Source: a bacterium
GTDB lineage: Bacteria; 4484-113; JAFGCY01
Direction of reading: 5' to 3'
Assembly: GCA_020440605.1 (NCBI GenBank)
Contig: JAGRNT010000004.1
Coordinates: forward strand, 1-64,000
Length of the DNA stretch: 64,000 bases
The stretch's first letter is position 1, and every line of letters starts with the position of its first letter. The notes under the pieces are model-generated. The model saw nothing but the letters and a program-made list of their open reading frames with translations, had not been told where the DNA came from and did no database searches. Of this stretch, positions 33,353 to 42,914 are shown piece by piece. The position numbers and the translations under genes were made by a program.

Positions 33353-34966
33353 ATGAGACTCAAACCAGGTGCAAAGGTACTACTGACACTGGTGATCCTG
33401 ATCCTGATCGGCGCCGGTGCCTGGAAGGCCGGGCTGCTCAACGGCATGATGAATGTCGTGGCCCCGGACCGCAAGGCCGGCGGCACGGTGGAGAAGGACG
33501 ACTTCAACTTCGGCAAGCAGGATCCGGGCAGCATCAGCAATGACAACCGCCAGGTGGCGGTCCCGCCCCAGGGCGGCGGCGGCAAGCTCAACCGCCCGAT
33601 CCGGGTGGCGATCGTGCTCTGGGGCGGTTATGCCGGCGGCTTCTGCGCCAACAACGGCATGCTGCCAAACAAGGACAGCAAGTTCTGGAAGGACCACGGC
33701 ATCGAGGTCGAACTGATCCAGATTGACGACTTCATCGCCAGCCGCGACGCCTTCCGTGCCGGTGGCGACAAGGGCGGCGTGGACATCATGTGGTCCACCG
33801 TCGACAGTTTCGCGCTGGAGTATCCCGGCCTGAAGGATCTCAACCCGCGCTGCATCCTGCAGTACGACTGGTCCCGCGGTGGCGACGCCATCGCCGTCAG
33901 CCGTGACATCCGCACCGCATCCGATCTGAAGGGCAGGAAGATCTCAGTGGCCGAGGGTACGCCCAGCCACTTCTTCCTGCTCTACATGCTGGCCCAGGCC
34001 GGCCTGAACGCCAGCGATGTCAAGCCGGTGTTCACGAATGACGCCATCGAGGCCGCGGACCTCTTCAAGGCCGAGCAGGTCGACGCCTGCGTCTCCTGGA
34101 GCCCGAATGTCTACATGGTCGCCGATGAGCGTCCCGGGGCGCAGATCCTCGCCAGCACGCGTGAGGCCACGAGCCTGATCGCTGACATCTTCGTGGCCCG
34201 TGGTGACTTCATCCAGCAGTATCCCGATGCCGTGGCCGCCTTCTGCAAGGGCTGGCTCGAGGGCGTGGAGATTGCCAACAGCAACCCCGACCTCGCGGCC
34301 CAGCTGATGTACGACGGCTTCGACGGCCTGAGTTCGCTGGACGATTCCGTCGGCATGCTCGGCGACGTCAAGCTCCCGAACGCCGCGGAGAACCGCGCCT
34401 TCTTCGAACTCGACAATTCCACGCTGATCGGCTACGAGCAGCTCTATGACGCCGCCCAGAGCATCTGGGGCAAGGTCGGACTGCTGGAGGAGAAGACCCG
34501 CCCGGGCCTGACGGTCAACACCTCCTTCCTGGATCTGGCAACAACCAACACGTCCACCATCGCCGCGGCACCCGAGGAGGAGTTCAAGGAATTCAAGGAG
34601 CCGGAGAAGAACGCCGCGCCGATCGTCACGAAGCGCATCAGCGTCTACTTCGACACCGGCAGTTCCACGCTGGATCCGAATGCCCAGAAGATCCTCGAGG
34701 AGGGCGCCGAGCTGGCCCAGACCTTCGGCAGCGCCAAGGTCCGCGTGATCGGCAACACTGACAACGTCGGCAGCCGCGAGAGCAATGTCGAGCTCAGCCG
34801 CAAGCGGGCCCAGGCCGTGGTGGACTTCCTCGTCTCGAAGTACGGCTTCCCGCGTGACAAGTTCGAGGTCGTGGGCCTCGGACCCGACAAGCCCATCGCT
34901 GACAATGGCAGCGAGTCCGGCCGCGCGCAGAACCGCCGTACGGACTTCGAGGTCTTCGGACAGTAG
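33353..34966 (+). CDS. ABC substrate-binding protein fused to OmpA-like peptidoglycan-binding domain
   Basis: 537 residues. An N-terminal signal anchor (~10-30, LLTLVILILIGAGAW, no clear cleavage site) is followed by a disordered Gly-rich linker, a NitT/NMT1-type binding-protein domain (~80-380: VAIVLWGGYAGGFCANNGM, GGDKGGVDIMWSTVDSF, KISVAEGTPSHFFLLYMLA), a charged linker EEEFKEFKEPEKN and a complete OmpA-like domain (~425-537) with YFDTGSSTLDPNAQKIL, GNTDNVGS and LSRKRAQAVVDFL. The conserved Asp and Arg that bind diaminopimelate are present (NTDNVGS and RAQNRRTDF). The protein is therefore tethered to the inner membrane at one end and to the cell wall at the other while offering a solute-binding site. 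GGGAGAAG precedes ATG 33353. It feeds the permease and ATPase that follow. Confidence 0.9.
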   Translation: MRLKPGAKVLLTLVILILIGAGAWKAGLLNGMMNVVAPDRKAGGTVEKDDFNFGKQDPGSISNDNRQVAVPPQGGGGKLNRPIRVAIVLWGGYAGGFCANNGMLPNKDSKFWKDHGIEVELIQIDDFIASRDAFRAGGDKGGVDIMWSTVDSFALEYPGLKDLNPRCILQYDWSRGGDAIAVSRDIRTASDLKGRKISVAEGTPSHFFLLYMLAQAGLNASDVKPVFTNDAIEAADLFKAEQVDACVSWSPNVYMVADERPGAQILASTREATSLIADIFVARGDFIQQYPDAVAAFCKGWLEGVEIANSNPDLAAQLMYDGFDGLSSLDDSVGMLGDVKLPNAAENRAFFELDNSTLIGYEQLYDAAQSIWGKVGLLEEKTRPGLTVNTSFLDLATTNTSTIAAAPEEEFKEFKEPEKNAAPIVTKRISVYFDTGSSTLDPNAQKILEEGAELAQTFGSAKVRVIGNTDNVGSRESNVELSRKRAQAVVDFLVSKYGFPRDKFEVVGLGPDKPIADNGSESGRAQNRRTDFEVFGQ

Positions 34967-34975
34967 GAGACCGCC

Positions 34976-35880
34976 CTGCTCAGGATCCGCCAGCAACTTG
35001 ACCCGCCACGCCAGCGCCTGCTGATGCTTGCGAGCATCGCCACCGGCCTGATCCTGTGGTTCCTGCTCTCCACGCCCATGCTGCCGCCCCTGCCCGGTGA
35101 CGGTCTGGAGCTGCCGCACAGCTACGAGGGTGCCCTCGACCAGGGAGAGGAGAACGGCCGGGGCCAGGCTGACGAGGAAGCTGCCGAAGCCGCTCCCGCC
35201 AAGCGGCCGATCGTGCCTGCCTACATCCTGCCCAGCCCGCTGGCGGTCTTCAGGGCCATCGGCTACCTGCATACCGACCAGGCGCTGGTCCGCAGCGCCT
35301 TCGCCAGTCTCAAGCGCATCACGCTCGGCTTCCTGACAGCGGTGGTCGTTGCCATTCCGCTGGGGATCCTGATGGGAACCTACCCCCCGCTCAAGACCTG
35401 GATCGAACCGCTCAGCGGGCCATTGCGCTTCCTGCCGATCTCGGCAGTGACCCCGCTCTTCATCCTCTGGTTCGGGATTGACGAGATGCAGAAGATCGCC
35501 TTCCTGTTCCTCGGGACGGTGGTCTACCTGCTGCCGATCGTCGTCGAACAGGTTGAGAAGGTTGACGAGGTCTACCTCGAAACCGCCTATACCCTCGGGG
35601 CCAGCCCCTGGCAGGTGATCAGCCGCGTGCTGATTCCCGCCGCCGCTCCCGGGATCTGGGAGGCATGCCGCGTGATCTACGGCATCGGCTGGACCTACGT
35701 GATCCTCGCCGAGGTGCTCAATGCCCGCTACGGCCTCGGCTACCTGATCACGCTCTCCGCCAAGCGCGGCCACATCGACTGGATCTACGCACTCGTATTC
35801 GTGATCCTGCTGCTCGGCATCGGCACGAACAAGCTGTTCCTGCTCGGCGCACGTCAGCTCTTCGGCGGGAGGGAGGCCTG

Positions 35881-35881
<1 letters not shown>
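34976..35881 (+). CDS. ABC permease of the SBP-OmpA operon, probable CTG start
   Basis: 301 residues if begun at CTG 34976, 285 from ATG 35024. CTG is preferred because GGAGA lies 5 nt upstream, and the extra residues LLRIRQQLDPPRQRLLM look like the basic cytoplasmic N-terminus of such permeases, placing it before the first helix (LASIATGLILWFLLS). No ribosome site precedes the ATG. After helix 1 a ~55-residue extracytoplasmic insertion rich in Glu, Asp, Gln and Ala (~40-85) leads to VPAYILPSPLAVFRAIGYL. Then come five helices and the EAA-type loop TAYTLGASPWQVISRVLIP. The ATPase start overlaps its stop (ATGA). The acidic insertion would face the OmpA-tethered binding protein. Substrate unknown. 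Confidence 0.85.
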
Positions 35882-36749
<868 letters not shown>

Positions 36750-36753
<4 letters not shown>

Positions 36754-37562
36754 GCATGCGCAACACCTTCGGCACATACCTGAAAAGTGCGTTCCGGAAC
36801 CAGTACAACTACATCGCCATGGCCCTGTTCGGCGGGCTTGGAATCATTGTCGACCCCGGCTGGCTTTTGATCGGCGGCGGGATGGAACTGCTCTACCTCT
36901 GGCTGATGGCCAGCAATCCGCGCTTCATGCGCCACGTTGACAGCCTCGTCGAGGATGAGAAGGCGCTCAACTACGAAGCCCTGCGCGAGCGGCTCTGGAA
37001 CCAGATCGACCTCGAGCAGCGTGACAACTACCGCGCGCTGGAGCAGCAGGCCGTGCGCATCAGCAGCGATGAACTGCCGCGCAGCCTGCAGGACGATCCC
37101 TTCTTCCAGGAGAACCGCCGCAAGGTGGCGACCCTGCTCGCCAACTACCTGCGCATGGCCGTGGCCGTCACGCGCTACAACCGCTACCTCGACAGTGCCG
37201 ACCCGCAGAAGATCACTGACAACATCGAGCGCCTCGAGCGCGAGCTGGGAGAGGCCAGTGAGCGGGTGGTGGGCATCAAGAAGAAGAACATCGAGATCCT
37301 CCAGAAACGCCTCGACAAGCTGGAGAAGGCCAGGAGCAATCTCGAATACCTCACCGCCCAGATGGAGACCGTCGAGGACACGATGCACCTCGTGGTCGAC
37401 CAGATCACCACGCAGTCCGATCCCAAGGGCTCCAGCATGCAGATTGACAACCTGCTGTTCAACCTGCAGGAGACTGAACTGATCGCCCAGGAAATGGAAA
37501 GTGTGCTGGAACTCGAGGACGGCCTGGACGAGAACTACATCCTGCCCCGCGAACGCGAATAG
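36750..37562 (+). CDS. Coiled-coil membrane protein, last gene of the SBP-OmpA operon
   Basis: 270 residues, no recognised family. Two closely spaced hydrophobic segments near residues 20-52 (NYIAMALFGGLGIIVDPGWL, then GMELLYLWLMA) form a hairpin in the membrane; the remaining ~200 residues are cytoplasmic and helical, with a long coiled coil at ~150-230 (IERLERELGEASERVVGIKK, KRLDKLEKARSNLEYLTAQM). The start overlaps the ATPase stop by 4 nt, so it is made in proportion to the transporter. It may join with the cytoplasmic coiled-coil protein at the operon start to make a scaffold or gate under the ABC transporter; this is inference. The C-terminus is acidic. Confidence 0.82.
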
Positions 37563-37570
37563 CCAGCCAC

Positions 37571-40500
37571 TCAGCTGCCGACCGGCAGGCCGTTGGCACC
37601 GAGCAGCTTCTCCAGTTCACCGAGGTTGCCGTCAAGGGTCTCCACGAGCCCGTCCGCTCCGCCGAGGTCTCCTCCGCGTCCGAGGATCTCCAGCTCCTGC
37701 GCCGTGCGCCGGATGCGCTCCGCCATCATCTCCGCGCTGCTGCCCTTCAGGGTATGCGCCTCGCGCTGCACCTTGAGGCTGTCGCCATTCTGCACCGCAC
37801 CGCGGATCGTTTCCAGCCGCGTGCGGGTCTCGCTCACGAACAGGCTGATCATCTGCTCCCAGAATTCCCGGTCACCGGTCCGCTCCACGGAGGCTTCAAT
37901 GTCCAGAATCTGGTCATCCTCCACGATTTCCGGCTCGCTGCGTTCGCTGAGTGTCGGAAGCTTGTGACCCTCATGGTTGAGGATCATCTCGCGTGGCAGG
38001 GTCTGGATGTCCGCCTGCTGCGGCTCCGGTGACTCCAGTCCCAGCCCGAGGTACTTCTCCAGCACCAGTCGCAGCTGTTCTACATCAATCGGCTTGGGAA
38101 TGTATTCATCCATCCCGGCCTGCATGTAGCGCTCACGGTCACCCTTCAGTGCGTTGGCCGTCATCGCCACGATCGGCACACGCCCGCGCCGTCCCGGCAG
38201 CTGGCGGATCCGCTCGGTGGCCTGCAAACCATCCAGCCTGGGCATCTGGATGTCCATCAGCACCAGGTCATATTCCTTGCGGCCAACCGCAGCCACGCCT
38301 TCCTCACCGTTCTCCGCCACATCAGCGCTCAGTTCCCAGCGCGAAAGCAGGTTCATTGCCACTTTCTGGTTGATCACATTGTCCTCAACCAGCAGGATCC
38401 GGTAGTCGGATCGGTTCTCAGCAACGGTATGGCGCGTCACCAGTTCCTCACTACGCTCATCCTGCAGCGTGCCGCGGCCCAGCAGGATGCGCAGCACACC
38501 GGCCAGCTGCTCCTGGCGGAAGGGCTTCGGCAGGTAGGCGGAGACGCCCGCGGCCTGCATGCGCCGTGCATCACCGCGGCGGGCGGTGGAGGTCAGCATC
38601 AGCACCGGCAGCGTTGCCAGCTGTTCATCGGCCCGCAGCTGGCGAGTCAGTTCCTCGCCGTCCATCGCCGGCATGTTGAAGTCAGTGAGCAGCAGGCTGA
38701 AGGGGTCCGTGGCAACCGCGCTGAGCAGCCGGCGCAGTGCCTCCTGACCGGTTGCGGCCTCCTCCACCCGGCAGCCCCAGCCCATCAGCATGCCCTGCAG
38801 GATCCGCCGGTTGGTGGGCTGGTCGTCCACCACCATCACGCGCAGGCCTCGCAGTTCCTCAATCGGCTGCTCCGGAATGCGCACGCTCTCCAGGTCCTTT
38901 TCGAAATGCAGGCGGATGAAGAAGCTCGTGCCCACACCGGGCTGGCTGGTGAGCTTGATGTCACCCTGCATGGCCTGGGCCAGCTGCAGGCAGATCGCCA
39001 GTCCCAGCCCCGTGCCGCCATATTTGCGCGTGGTGGAACTGTCCGCCTGGCTGAAGGGCTCGAACAGGTGCTGCTGCATCTCCGGTGCAATCCCGATCCC
39101 GGTATCGCTGATCTCGATTTCCAGTTCCGCGCCGTCCTCATCCTCCGCCAGACAGTGCACGTTGACGATGATGCTGCCGTTCTCCGTGAACTTCACGGCA
39201 TTGCTGATCAGGTTGTTGACGATCTGCTTGAGCCGGCCCGGATCACCCAAAAGCTGCAGCGGCACCTCGCGCTCAATGTTGAGCAGGATCTCCACGCGTC
39301 GCTCCGCAGCCTTGACGGCGAAGATCTGCACGCTGGTCTCCAGCAGCTTGCGCAGGTTGAAGCGGATGCTCTCCAGTTCCACCTTGCCGGCCTCGATCTT
39401 CGAGAAGTCGAGGATGTCGTTGACGACGTCCAGCAGTGAACTGGCGGCCTCCTGGGCCGTGCTCACGAATTCGGTCTGCTCTCCGTTGAGCTCCGTCTGG
39501 CGCAGCAGTCCGAGCATTCCGATCACACCGTTGAGCGGGGTGCGGATCTCATGGCTCATCGTTGCCAGGAATTCGCTCTTGGCGGCTGTGGCCGATTCGG
39601 CCTGAACGACAAGGACTTCCAGCTCACCCGTGCGGACCTGCAGCTGTTCCAGCATGCGGTTGATCTCGCCACTGAGCTCGCCGATCTCATCCAGGCCCCG
39701 GTCATCCAGCCGCGAGCAGAACTTCCCGTTCTCCTTGAGCTTGCGGAAGAACTGGCTCATGCGCTCCAGGCGCTTCAGCACACCCCGATCAAAGGTCTGC
39801 CAGAGCATCAGCCCCGCGAGGACTCCCAGCAATAGCAGGTTCACGCGTGAATAGCGCAGCACCCTGAGCGACTGCATCATCAGGGTACGCGGGATCATGC
39901 TTGTGATCACCACCACGGGCATGCCGCTCAGATCCTCTAGCACAAGGCTGGCCTGCAGGTCCTGTCCATGTTCGGCGATGGAACAGGCTATGCCGGCCAC
40001 CGGGCTGTCGTCCCGCTCCTCATGGCTCATGACCTCGCCCAGCACCCGGTCATGAATGTCCTCTCCGGGTGCCAGCATCGCAAGCTTCACCGGATTCCCG
40101 ATGCGATCCTCAAGATCCGCGGTCATCTCCGCATCGATCAGTTTGCCGAACACCAGTACGCCGCTGGGCGGGCCGCTGTTGTCATTGCGCAGGATATTGC
40201 GTGCACTGAGCAGCATCACCCCGAGTTTCGTCTGCACGATGCCCTGCACGGAATGCAGCGGCATCTGGGAATCCAGCAGTGCGCGATAGTCCAGCAGCGG
40301 CTCCTCACTGAGTTCCGTGACGTCGCGCAGCAGAATGTTGTCGTGCCCATGGATCAGGGCACAGCGCAGCTGGCAGTCGGCACCGACGAAGGCCATCATG
40401 TCGAGATTGAGTGTGTCGAGGATGTGGTCAGAGAGGTTTTCGCTGATGTATTCGCCGTTCTCGACCTTCGTGAATTCATAGCTGGCATCCCAGCTCGACC

Positions 40501-40729
40501 AGTCAAGGTTCTGGCGGTCCATGAATTCCAGCTGCGCGTGCAGCTCATCGGCGACTCCGCGCATGCTGTCCAGGGCCTGCTGCTTCTCGTACTGGTTGAA
40601 CTGGGGGAGAATCAGGCTCATGTGCAGCACGTAGTCGATCGCCACGACCGAAACGGTCAGCACCATGATCAGGATGCCGATCCGGCCCCGCAGTGAATGC
40701 GCCGCGAAGTACTGACTGAAAACTGACAA
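37571..40729 (-). CDS. BarA-like tripartite hybrid histidine kinase
   Basis: 1052 residues. A membrane helix (~15-38), a CHASE4-like periplasmic sensor (~40-285), a second helix (~290-312), HAMP (~315-370), HisKA with H393 in [11 protein letters not shown], ATPase domain (~500-620, GGTGLGLAICLQL), receiver 1 with D683 in LLLTDFNMPAMDG, receiver 2 with D826 in LVLMDIQMPRLDG, and an HPt domain with H992 in HTLKGSSAEM. All four phosphorelay residues are present, so it can run a full His-Asp-His-Asp relay. The start is TTG 40729; a stop codon directly precedes it in frame and the first in-frame ATG lies inside helix 1, so TTG is required. Output regulator unknown. It converges with the coiled-coil protein gene. 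Confidence 0.93.
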   Translation of the reverse strand: MSVFSQYFAAHSLRGRIGILIMVLTVSVVAIDYVLHMSLILPQFNQYEKQQALDSMRGVADELHAQLEFMDRQNLDWSSWDASYEFTKVENGEYISENLSDHILDTLNLDMMAFVGADCQLRCALIHGHDNILLRDVTELSEEPLLDYRALLDSQMPLHSVQGIVQTKLGVMLLSARNILRNDNSGPPSGVLVFGKLIDAEMTADLEDRIGNPVKLAMLAPGEDIHDRVLGEVMSHEERDDSPVAGIACSIAEHGQDLQASLVLEDLSGMPVVVITSMIPRTLMMQSLRVLRYSRVNLLLLGVLAGLMLWQTFDRGVLKRLERMSQFFRKLKENGKFCSRLDDRGLDEIGELSGEINRMLEQLQVRTGELEVLVVQAESATAAKSEFLATMSHEIRTPLNGVIGMLGLLRQTELNGEQTEFVSTAQEAASSLLDVVNDILDFSKIEAGKVELESIRFNLRKLLETSVQIFAVKAAERRVEILLNIEREVPLQLLGDPGRLKQIVNNLISNAVKFTENGSIIVNVHCLAEDEDGAELEIEISDTGIGIAPEMQQHLFEPFSQADSSTTRKYGGTGLGLAICLQLAQAMQGDIKLTSQPGVGTSFFIRLHFEKDLESVRIPEQPIEELRGLRVMVVDDQPTNRRILQGMLMGWGCRVEEAATGQEALRRLLSAVATDPFSLLLTDFNMPAMDGEELTRQLRADEQLATLPVLMLTSTARRGDARRMQAAGVSAYLPKPFRQEQLAGVLRILLGRGTLQDERSEELVTRHTVAENRSDYRILLVEDNVINQKVAMNLLSRWELSADVAENGEEGVAAVGRKEYDLVLMDIQMPRLDGLQATERIRQLPGRRGRVPIVAMTANALKGDRERYMQAGMDEYIPKPIDVEQLRLVLEKYLGLGLESPEPQQADIQTLPREMILNHEGHKLPTLSERSEPEIVEDDQILDIEASVERTGDREFWEQMISLFVSETRTRLETIRGAVQNGDSLKVQREAHTLKGSSAEMMAERIRRTAQELEILGRGGDLGGADGLVETLDGNLGELEKLLGANGLPVGS

Positions 40730-40834
40730 TTAAGCGAACCTCTGCAGAGAATATATCCGTGCAGGATCGCTGCGCCGTCACATCCCGCTAAAGTCCCGGT
40801 GAATTCGAGCCATACATCCCGCCGCGCCGCGCAT

Positions 40835-40840
40835 TAGAAT
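40835..40840 (+). promoter_or_regulatory. -10 box TAGAAT for the SRAP gene
   Basis: TAGAAT ends 8 nt before ATG 40849 and no Shine-Dalgarno is present, matching the leaderless pattern. Confidence 0.4.
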
Positions 40841-40848
40841 ACTCAGCC

Positions 40849-41562
40849 ATGTGCGGAAGGTTCACGATGACGCGCAGCCTGGAGGACCTGATGCTGCGCT
40901 TCGACCTGCAGGATGCCACCGGTGTGGACCTGCGCCCCAACTACAACACCGCTCCCGGCCAGGATATCGCCGTCGTGCATGTCGAGCACGGCAGCCGGGT
41001 GCTGGACATGATGCGCTGGGGCCTGATCCCCTCCTGGGCCAAGGATCCCGCCGTCGGCTTCCGCATGATCAACGCCCGCAGCGAAACCGCCGCCGAGAAG
41101 CCGAGTTTCCGCTCCGCTTTCCGCCGCCGCCGCTGCATCATCCCCGCCGACGGCTTCTATGAATGGCACAAGACCACCTCCGGCACGAAGCAACCCTATC
41201 TGATCGGCTCGCAGGATCAGCCGCTCCTGGCGCTGGCCGGACTCTGGGAAACATGGGAGGATCCGGAAACGGGTGACGACGTGGACAGCGCCACGATCCT
41301 CACCACTGCCGCCAATCCCTTCATGTCCCGCATCCACGACCGCATGCCCGTGATCCTGCAGAATGCGGCTGCGGAGCAGCGCTGGCTCGATCCGGACAGC
41401 GACCCGCGCACGCTCGGCGACCTGCTGGTGCAGTATCCCGGAGAACGCCTGCGCATGCACGCGGTTTCCACGGACGTCAACAGCTCGCGCAACAACCGGC
41501 CCGACCTGGTTGATCCTGTGTCGGCGAGCACGGGCGGCCTGCTGGACGGCGGCGGGCTCTGA
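40849..41562 (+). CDS. SRAP-domain protein (HMCES/YedK type)
   Basis: 237 residues. The N-terminal MCGRFTM gives Cys2, the residue that forms a thiazolidine crosslink to abasic sites in single-stranded DNA. NARSETAAEKPSFRSAF, CIIPADGFYEW (with the catalytic Glu) and SRIHDRMPVIL (with the His) complete the active site. It shields abasic sites in ssDNA from breakage. The stop TGA overlaps the ATG of an EamA transporter (TGATG), so the two are translationally coupled although a functional link is not obvious. Start is fixed because Cys2 must follow the initiator Met. Confidence 0.95.
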   Translation: MCGRFTMTRSLEDLMLRFDLQDATGVDLRPNYNTAPGQDIAVVHVEHGSRVLDMMRWGLIPSWAKDPAVGFRMINARSETAAEKPSFRSAFRRRRCIIPADGFYEWHKTTSGTKQPYLIGSQDQPLLALAGLWETWEDPETGDDVDSATILTTAANPFMSRIHDRMPVILQNAAAEQRWLDPDSDPRTLGDLLVQYPGERLRMHAVSTDVNSSRNNRPDLVDPVSASTGGLLDGGGL

Positions 41563-42461
41563 TGGAGCAGCTCGCTGCCCCGGGGCTGATCGCACTCGCC
41601 GGGCGGATCCTCGGAAACTCAGTTGTCAGCGTGCTGTTCAAGACGCTCAGCCGCAGCCACGGCAGCGTTGCGATCACCGCCGTCTTCGGCCTGATCGGCA
41701 GTCTTGCGCTCATTCCGGTGGTGCTGATCCTGGCCCTGCGCAATCCGGCAATCCTCAACGGTCTGCCGCCGGCCCTGCCCTGGCTGGCCCTTTCCAGCAT
41801 CTTCTTCACCGTGGGCCTGATCACCTTCATGTGGGCCCTGCGCCAGGGTGACATCAACCTGCTGATTCCCCTCACCAGCCTCTCGTTCATCTTCCTCTAC
41901 GCCATGGAACTGGCAACGGGCAGCAACCACTTCAGCTGGCTGGCACTTGCCGGGATCCTGCTCGTGATGCTGGGGCTGATCATGCTCAACCTCAGTCCCG
42001 GTCTCAGTCTGGCAACGGCCCTCAATCCGCTGGCGGTGGTCCGGCGTCCGGGAGCCGCCGGCGCGCTGGCCTATGCCTTCCTGCTGGCATGCTGCCGGAT
42101 GTTCGACAGCCGCGGCGTGGCGCTCAGCGAGCCCCTGCCCTATGCCCTGGCCGGCGATCTGATGGTCACCGTACTGGCCTTCGGGGTGCTTGCATTCCGT
42201 CACAGGCTGCGTGAGCCCATGCAGATCATCCGCGAGTCACCGCTGCCGGCCTTCAGCGCTTCGATTCTCGGGATCGGCAGCTACATCCTGCTCCTGGTCT
42301 GCTTCGGCTACTTCCACCCGAGCCAGATCGAACCGACCTCGCAGATCTCGGTGATCATCGCCGTGCTGATCGGCACGATCCACTTCCGCGAACCGCTGCA
42401 CCTGCGCATCCCGGGCGGGATCCTGATCTGCCTCGGCGCGGTGGCCGTGATCCTCAGCTGA
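41562..42461 (+). CDS. EamA/DMT-superfamily transporter
   Basis: 299 residues, ten hydrophobic helices arranged as two halves of five, as in drug/metabolite transporters. Typical blocks are LALIPVVLILALR, FTVGLITFMWALRQGDINLLIPLTSL (start of the first EamA repeat) and the second half ending ISVIIAVLIGTIHFREPLHL with GGILICLGAVAVI. Substrate unknown; the family exports amino acids, nucleobases or polyamine-like metabolites. Coupled to the SRAP gene by TGATG. It converges with the YbjN-like gene, whose stop is 6 bp away. Confidence 0.88.
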   Translation: MEQLAAPGLIALAGRILGNSVVSVLFKTLSRSHGSVAITAVFGLIGSLALIPVVLILALRNPAILNGLPPALPWLALSSIFFTVGLITFMWALRQGDINLLIPLTSLSFIFLYAMELATGSNHFSWLALAGILLVMLGLIMLNLSPGLSLATALNPLAVVRRPGAAGALAYAFLLACCRMFDSRGVALSEPLPYALAGDLMVTVLAFGVLAFRHRLREPMQIIRESPLPAFSASILGIGSYILLLVCFGYFHPSQIEPTSQISVIIAVLIGTIHFREPLHLRIPGGILICLGAVAVILS

Positions 42462-42467
42462 TCCGGC

Positions 42468-42914
42468 TCAGGCCTGGGCGCCGCCGTCGTCACCGCCGTC
42501 CATGTCGCCGTAGTACTCCTGGAAGAAGTAGTCCTGGCAGTCCAGCACGTGGTTCATGGCACTGTCCAGATCCTCCGGCTCAAGATCCTCGAGCTGCAGG
42601 TTGAGCGTGGCATAGACCACGCTGTCAACGGGGTTCAGGCAGAAGGTCCCGGCCGGCAGCTCGCAGTTGAGCTTCATGAGCATCGTCAGCTGGTCCAGCG
42701 GCTCGTCCACGCTCAGCTCGTCCACATAGGCCAGCAGCCGCAGGAAGTAGCCGTCCTCCTCCGTGCCGTAGAGCACGGCTGTCAGCTCCAGCTCATTCTC
42801 CTGGTCGAGCACGACGTTGTACAGCACGAAGCCGCCCTCGTCCTCGCTGTCAGACCAGGCCAGCTCAAGCTGCCTGAGCAGTTCTTCCATCTTCTTCTTG
42901 CTTGCTTCCATCAT
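42468..42914 (-). CDS. YbjN/T3SS-chaperone-like small protein
   Basis: 148 residues. An N-terminal helix (MEASKKKMEELLRQLELAW), a five-stranded sheet (FVLYNVVLDQENELELTAVL, GYFLRLLAYVDE), then LMKLNCELPAGTFCLNPVDS and helix EDLEPEDLDSAMNHVLDCQ match the fold of YbjN and type III secretion chaperones, which bind partner proteins. The last 20 residues are Asp/Gly-rich. Its ATG directly follows the stop of the ACS-like gene (TAGATG), so the pair is coupled. It is probably a chaperone or adaptor for that iron-sulfur protein or another operon product; this is inference. Confidence 0.75.
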   Translation of the reverse strand: MMEASKKKMEELLRQLELAWSDSEDEGGFVLYNVVLDQENELELTAVLYGTEEDGYFLRLLAYVDELSVDEPLDQLTMLMKLNCELPAGTFCLNPVDSVVYATLNLQLEDLEPEDLDSAMNHVLDCQDYFFQEYYGDMDGGDDGGAQA

